64,000 nucleotides of DNA from CALKAL01 sp051846895 (lineage in GTDB: Bacteria; Bacillota; Bacilli; Bacillales; Alkalibacillaceae). A program made the translations under genes and the position numbers. Every line of letters begins with the position of its first letter. Positions within the stretch are counted from its first letter, which is position 1. Below, piece by piece: positions 60,514 to 64,000 of the stretch. The notes under the pieces were generated by a model that saw only the letters and a list, made by a program, of their open reading frames with translations, was not told the origin of the DNA and did no database searches. Location: assembly GCA_051846895.1 (NCBI GenBank), contig JBPYCQ010000003.1:124001-188000 (forward strand). The letters run 5' to 3'.

Positions 60514-61905
60514 TTATTTAACATTTGGTTTTGTCATTTCTTCCGGTTTAACTAATTGGTCGAACTTCTCACCAGTTAAAATCCCTTGAGCCTCAGCTGA
60601 TTCACGTAATGTTAAGTTATGTTCATGCGCATATTTAGCAATTTTCGCTGCATTTTCATACCCTATATGCGGGTTTAACGCAGTTACTAACATTAGAGAA
60701 TCATTTAAGAACTGATTGATTTTCTTTTCATCTGGTTCAAGACCTATTAAACAGCGTTCATTAAATGAATCCATGCTGTCGCCGAGTAACTGACAAGATT
60801 GCAAGAAGTTATATGCAATCATCGGCTTGTATACATTCAATTCAAAGTTACCTTGACTTGCTGCAAAGCCAATCGCAGCGTCATTACCCATTACATGTGC
60901 AGCAACCATTGTTATTGCTTCACTTTGTGTTGGATTAACTTTTCCTGGCATGATAGAACTTCCTGGTTCATTAGCTGGAATAATAATCTCACCAATACCG
61001 CAACGTGGACCACTTGCTAACCAACGGACATCATTTGCAATTTTCATTAAATCAGCTGCTAAGCCTTTTAACGCACCGTGAGTATGAACTAATTCATCAT
61101 GACTTGTTAATGCATGGAACTTATTAATAGCAGATACGAATGAACCGTTTGTTTCTTCATTAATTTTTTGAGCAACTGTTTCAGCAAAATCTGGATGTGC
61201 GTTAATTCCTGTTCCGACAGCAGTTCCACCTAAAGCAATTTCACGTACATATTTTAAAGAATCATTAATCATTGATTCTGTTTTTTCTAACATACGATGC
61301 CAACCACTAATTTCTTGTCCTAGTGTTAAAGGTGTTGCATCTTGTAAATGTGTACGACCAATTTTAACGATATGATCATAGCTCTCAGATTTCTCTTTTA
61401 ACGTTTGTTTCATACGGTCTACTGCAGGAAGCACATGGTCCTCAACTTTTTTTACAGCAGCAATATGTAACGCTGTTGGATACGTATCATTTGAACTTTG
61501 TGATTTATTTACATCATCATTCGGGTGTAGACGAACTTCTTTTCCATTTTCCTCTAGCCACATATTTCCGACGTAAGCAATTACTTCGTTAACGTTCATA
61601 TTAGATTGAGTTCCACTACCAGTCTGCCATACGACTAATGGAAAGTGGTCGAACAATTCACCAGCTAAAATTCGATCAGCCGCATGTGCAATCGCGTCTG
61701 CTTTATCTTTTTCTAATAAACCTAAAGATTCATTTGCACGGGCAGCACTTTTCTTTAATATCGCAAAAGCTTCGATAATTTCTTTAGGCATTTTTTCATT
61801 ACCAATAGGGAAGTTTTGTAAACTTCTTTGCGTTTGTGCACCCCAATATTTATCACTAGGAACTTTTATTTCACCGAGCGTGTCTTTTTCAATACGATAA
61901 TCCAT
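60514..61905 (-). CDS. fumC: Fumarate hydratase class II
   Basis: A 463-residue TCA-cycle enzyme hydrating fumarate to malate. Signature GSSIMPGKVNPTQSEA; substrate segments SGTQSNMNVNEVIA, SSNDTYPTA and GRTHLQDATP. AAAGGAGG upstream. Equivalent to B. subtilis citG. Confidence 0.96.
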   Translation of the reverse strand: MDYRIEKDTLGEIKVPSDKYWGAQTQRSLQNFPIGNEKMPKEIIEAFAILKKSAARANESLGLLEKDKADAIAHAADRILAGELFDHFPLVVWQTGSGTQSNMNVNEVIAYVGNMWLEENGKEVRLHPNDDVNKSQSSNDTYPTALHIAAVKKVEDHVLPAVDRMKQTLKEKSESYDHIVKIGRTHLQDATPLTLGQEISGWHRMLEKTESMINDSLKYVREIALGGTAVGTGINAHPDFAETVAQKINEETNGSFVSAINKFHALTSHDELVHTHGALKGLAADLMKIANDVRWLASGPRCGIGEIIIPANEPGSSIMPGKVNPTQSEAITMVAAHVMGNDAAIGFAASQGNFELNVYKPMIAYNFLQSCQLLGDSMDSFNERCLIGLEPDEKKINQFLNDSLMLVTALNPHIGYENAAKIAKYAHEHNLTLRESAEAQGILTGEKFDQLVKPEEMTKPNVK

Positions 61906-61944
61906 GATATATCCTCCTTTAATCTGTCTTTGTCACCACCATTT

Positions 61945-61973
61945 ATTATAATATTAAATCGCTAATTTTTAAA
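61945..61973 (-). promoter_or_regulatory. Candidate sigma-A promoter of fumC
   Basis: Minus strand TTTAAA (61968-61973), 17-nt spacer, perfect TATAAT (61945-61950), 40 nt before fumC and downstream of array E. Confidence 0.55.
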
Positions 61974-62010
61974 CGAATTAACTAATTCTTTGATATAATC
62001 CACCTGTGAG

Positions 62011-62146
62011 TGCTCAAACTTGAGATTAATTGCTCAAACTTAGCGTGTGAGTGCTCAAAGTTATGCTGTGAGTGCTCAAACTTGGGGCGTGAGTGCTCAA
62101 ACTTGAGATTAATTGCTCAAACTTTGACGTAACTGCTTAAACTTCA
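62011..62146 (+). repeat. Array E: seven-unit ~21-bp intergenic repeat, TGCTCAAACTT family
   Basis: Cores TGCTCAAACTT begin at 62011, 62031, 62052, 62073, 62094, 62114 and 62134 (TGCTTAAACTT): spacing 20, 21, 21, 21, 20, 20. First-to-last distance is 123 bp, the same as arrays A, B and C. Units 1 and 5 are identical over 20 nt. It lies between the terminator of the VanY-like gene and the fumC promoter. Confidence 0.88.
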
Positions 62147-62175
62147 ATTGTAAGTTCCCTCCCTTTTTATGTAAA

Positions 62176-62205
62176 ACAAAAAGCCCCAGAGTCACCCTCC
62201 AAGGC
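62176..62205 (-). terminator. Terminator of the VanY-like gene
   Basis: GC-rich hairpin with several G-T pairs (62182-62205) followed on the minus strand by TTTTTG. Confidence 0.6.
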
Positions 62206-62212
62206 TCTAAAA

Positions 62213-63037
62213 TTAATTAACAAATCCAAAGTATTCCTCAACAGTTAATCCAGACTCAAAAATCTCCGTAGCTGTTTCGGTTCCAAAATAGCGTAAATGC
62301 CACGGCTCATAGCTATATCCCGTGATGTCACTTTTTCCCTCTGGATAGCGGATGACAAAACCGTGTTTATGTGCATTTTGTTCTAACCAAAGCCCTTCAT
62401 CAGTTTTACCGAAATCTTCAATGAGTTGATAAGAAACCACTGCCGCTGAAACGTCCATCGTTAGTCCAGTCTGATGCTCACTATGGCCTGGTTTAGCGGA
62501 ATATTGATCCGCATGTGCTTGTCCGTAATTATTAACATTCCAATTGTAAATAGAATATTGTCGATCATATGAACGATAACCTGATACTGCAAATAATTCA
62601 ATTCCATCTTCTTTCGCCGCTTCAAACAACTCTTCTAATGCACGTGCGGCAACCTCTTGAAGTTGACGTTTTTCATCTTGACCTGAAAACGAAAATGGAA
62701 CATTCGGCTCAACTAAATTCGGTGGTACAAAACCATCTGGTAATTTTCGATTTTTATTTACGATGACATTTATAGAATTTGGGTTGTCAACTACAACAAT
62801 ATTTCGTTCTTCTTCTGTTTGCTCATCGTCATTCGGTTCAATTCGATCGCCGTTCTCATCTTCATTTTCTGAAGGTTCTTCAACTGACTTTACAATTGTT
62901 ATTTCTTCCTTCTCTTTAATTGAATGATTAACAGACTGAACATCATCACTTACTTTAAATGCTGATGTATCATGTTCATTTTGACATGCTGTTAATGTAA
63001 AAATAATAATAAATAATAAAAATAATAATTTCTTCAT
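62213..63037 (-). CDS. D-alanyl-D-alanine carboxypeptidase-like lipoprotein (M15B, VanY)
   Basis: A 274-residue lipoprotein: lipobox LTAC, a long acidic linker (~25-85), then a VanY domain with FAVSGYRSYDRQ, SEHQTGLTMDVS (zinc His/Asp) and EPWHLRYFG (catalytic Glu-x-x-His). Trims terminal D-Ala from peptidoglycan stem peptides. The ATG at 63037 follows GGAG; the frame continues 15 codons upstream. Confidence 0.88.
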   Translation of the reverse strand: MKKLLFLLFIIIFTLTACQNEHDTSAFKVSDDVQSVNHSIKEKEEITIVKSVEEPSENEDENGDRIEPNDDEQTEEERNIVVVDNPNSINVIVNKNRKLPDGFVPPNLVEPNVPFSFSGQDEKRQLQEVAARALEELFEAAKEDGIELFAVSGYRSYDRQYSIYNWNVNNYGQAHADQYSAKPGHSEHQTGLTMDVSAAVVSYQLIEDFGKTDEGLWLEQNAHKHGFVIRYPEGKSDITGYSYEPWHLRYFGTETATEIFESGLTVEEYFGFVN

Positions 63038-63132
63038 AGTAGGCTCCAATCTATTTATGTCTTTATCTTTCAATTTTATCACTTTTATTTTAATAAAGAC
63101 AAAATCATTTTTTACAATAATTAAACAGAAAA

Positions 63133-63156
63133 AAGCTACCCTGCTGCAGGTAGCTT
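63133..63156 (-). terminator. Terminator of the IDEAL-domain gene
   Basis: Stem AAGCTACC/GGTAGCTT with a minus-strand T run (A run before 63133). Confidence 0.8.
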
Positions 63157-63161
63157 ATAAT

Positions 63162-63398
63162 TTATAAATACTTTGCATAAAGTTTGCTTAGTGCATGAAA
63201 CGTTTTAGTATCATTATGATCAATTGCTTCATTAATTTGTTGCTCTAGGGTTTGTTTATTTTTATTGAAAATTAGTTCGTCTAATACTAAACGGGCAGCT
63301 AATCGAAACTCATAAGGAACTTCTCTTCTCGCTCTAATCGCTATTCTCTTTGGAAACTGATACTTAATGAGCACATAAGAGGTACCTTGTTTTTTCAT
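63162..63398 (-). CDS. IDEAL domain protein
   Basis: A 78-residue protein: basic N-terminus, then LAARLVLDELIFNKNKQTLE and INEAIDHNDTKTFHALSKLY, the IDEAL domain seen in short Bacillus proteins. Function unknown; probably protein-protein contact. GGGGAG upstream. Confidence 0.78.
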   Translation of the reverse strand: MKKQGTSYVLIKYQFPKRIAIRARREVPYEFRLAARLVLDELIFNKNKQTLEQQINEAIDHNDTKTFHALSKLYAKYL

Positions 63399-63476
63399 GG
63401 TTTCTCCCCTTTACTCCCTTTTTTATATTATCCTTGATTTTCAATCATTTTTCAATAATATTCAGAAAAATTATAA

Positions 63477-63570
63477 AAAAAATATTCCCTAGCTTGTTTT
63501 AAGCTAGGGAAAACACCTCATGTTGGGAGAGAGGTTTTATATTTGAACTTCGCTTTAAGCGAAGAGTTCA
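63477..63570 (-). terminator. Tandem hairpins after the right-edge gene
   Basis: First from the gene: bulged stem TGAACTTCGC/GCGAAGAGTTCA (63544-63570). Second: TCCCTAGCTT/AAGCTAGGGA (63486-63510) followed on the minus strand by a T-rich run. The second is the likely terminator. Confidence 0.7.
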
Positions 63571-63575
63571 ACTAT

Positions 63576-64000
63576 TTAATGTCTGTTACCTTTTCCTTTG
63601 CCTTTATGTTTCCACTTTGATTTATGTTTTTTATTTTTTTCTAATGAATGTACAGAATAGTTTTTATCGCGGTCTTTCTCAATACGGTCAGTTACTTCCA
63701 TATCTTCATCGTCTTGTTCTTCCTTACTTTCATCTTGATCATCTGAGTCCATGTCTTCTGTTTCATCTGAATCGTTTTCCTCAGTTTCGTCTGATTCTTC
63801 TTTTTCATTATCATCTTCTGCAAATTCATCTGTAATTTCTAATAATCGTTCTATTAAGGGAGAAATATCTCCATACTTGGCTTCTAATCGGTCCAATGCA
63901 CGCTTAATATTTCTCTTTAAAGCTGCTTTTGCCACAGGATTTTTAACTTTTTCCAAATTTAAAGCTAAAGAAATGACATTTTGCCCGTAATGTTTACGGT
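63576..64000 (-). CDS. Partial protein with acidic middle and basic KH/GK-rich tail
   Basis: The frame remains open to the right edge. A TTG at 63956 has no ribosome site and the in-frame upstream sequence (RKHYGQNVISLALNLEKVK) looks like real protein, so the start is outside. Visible ~141 residues: a helical N-part (AKAALKRNIKRALDRLEAKY), an acidic Glu/Asp/Ser stretch of ~45 residues, and a tail ending KWKHKGKGKGNRH. The charge pattern suggests a nucleic-acid- or surface-associated protein, but no family is recognised. Confidence 0.65.
   Translation of the reverse strand, partial: RKHYGQNVISLALNLEKVKNPVAKAALKRNIKRALDRLEAKYGDISPLIERLLEITDEFAEDDNEKEESDETEENDSDETEDMDSDDQDESKEEQDDEDMEVTDRIEKDRDKNYSVHSLEKNKKHKSKWKHKGKGKGNRH

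Overview
The window is AT-rich chromosomal DNA from an endospore-forming member of the Bacillaceae (Firmicutes). The evidence is a complete gerPA-PF spore-permeability operon, an alpha/beta-type SASP, the small coat-assembly protein SscA, ComK, Hpr/ScoC, LiaFSR, EcsAB, PrsA, YhaMNO and AddAB. Most genes match the Bacillus subtilis yhe-yha-yhf-yhj-yis-yit segment, with local rearrangements. I see no rRNA, tRNA, prophage, insertion sequence or CRISPR-Cas locus. The genus cannot be fixed from the sequence.

Layout, left to right. 1-7 kb: 3' part of dat, an Nfu_N-domain protein, a BsuPI/Gmad2 lipoprotein, yitT/yitS, a membrane-anchored GH13 pseudo-enzyme, yisL and rocD. 7-10 kb: a membrane operon (DUF418, DUF2157, GDYXXLXY and a 36-residue membrane peptide). 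10-12 kb: gerPA-PF. 12-21 kb: yhjE-addB-addA, yhjD, comK. 21-28.6 kb: a Trp/Tyr-type ABC importer, lcfB with a FadR box, lplJ, an orphan lipoprotein, yhfI/yhfH. 29-35 kb: pbpF and hemEHY. 35-37 kb: an accessory islet (GNAT enzyme, decayed MFS transporter, serine hydrolase). 37-41 kb: liaFSR and yhaA. 41-46 kb: small membrane proteins, a YbjQ protein, a second YitT-like protein, ecsAB, hit. 46-50 kb: yhaH, hpr, DUF3267, a 59-residue peptide, sscA, prsA. 50-59 kb: MoxR-DUF58-DUF4129, yhaM, yhaN, yhaO. 59-64 kb: yhzD, yheA, a SASP, fumC, a VanY-type lipoprotein, an IDEAL-domain protein and a partial acidic/basic protein.

The most unusual content is noncoding. Six intergenic arrays of about 21-bp units occur at 974-1118, 12135-12271, 28731-28876, 41898-42290, 48999-49142 and 62011-62146. 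Each has a conserved 9-12 nt core and a variable remainder. They fall into three core families: TATCAGCCAATT (three arrays), TG(T/C)TCAAACTT (two) and CTATC(T/A)ACA (one). The three TATCAGCCAATT arrays each have exactly seven units with the same start-to-start spacing, 21-21-21-21-20-19, although their spacer sequences differ. Most arrays lie in gaps between recognisable terminators and promoters. A 21-bp step is two turns of B-DNA, which would put every core on one face of the helix. I cannot assign a function, and this is the best candidate here for an undescribed system.

How the genes work together: AddAB (repair and uptake recombination) lies near comK. HemE-HemH-HemY carry out the late steps of haem synthesis. 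LcfB, with a FadR operator, activates fatty acids. LiaFSR, PbpF, PrsA, EcsAB and the VanY-like enzyme form an envelope and secretion group. GerP, SscA and SASP belong to sporulation.
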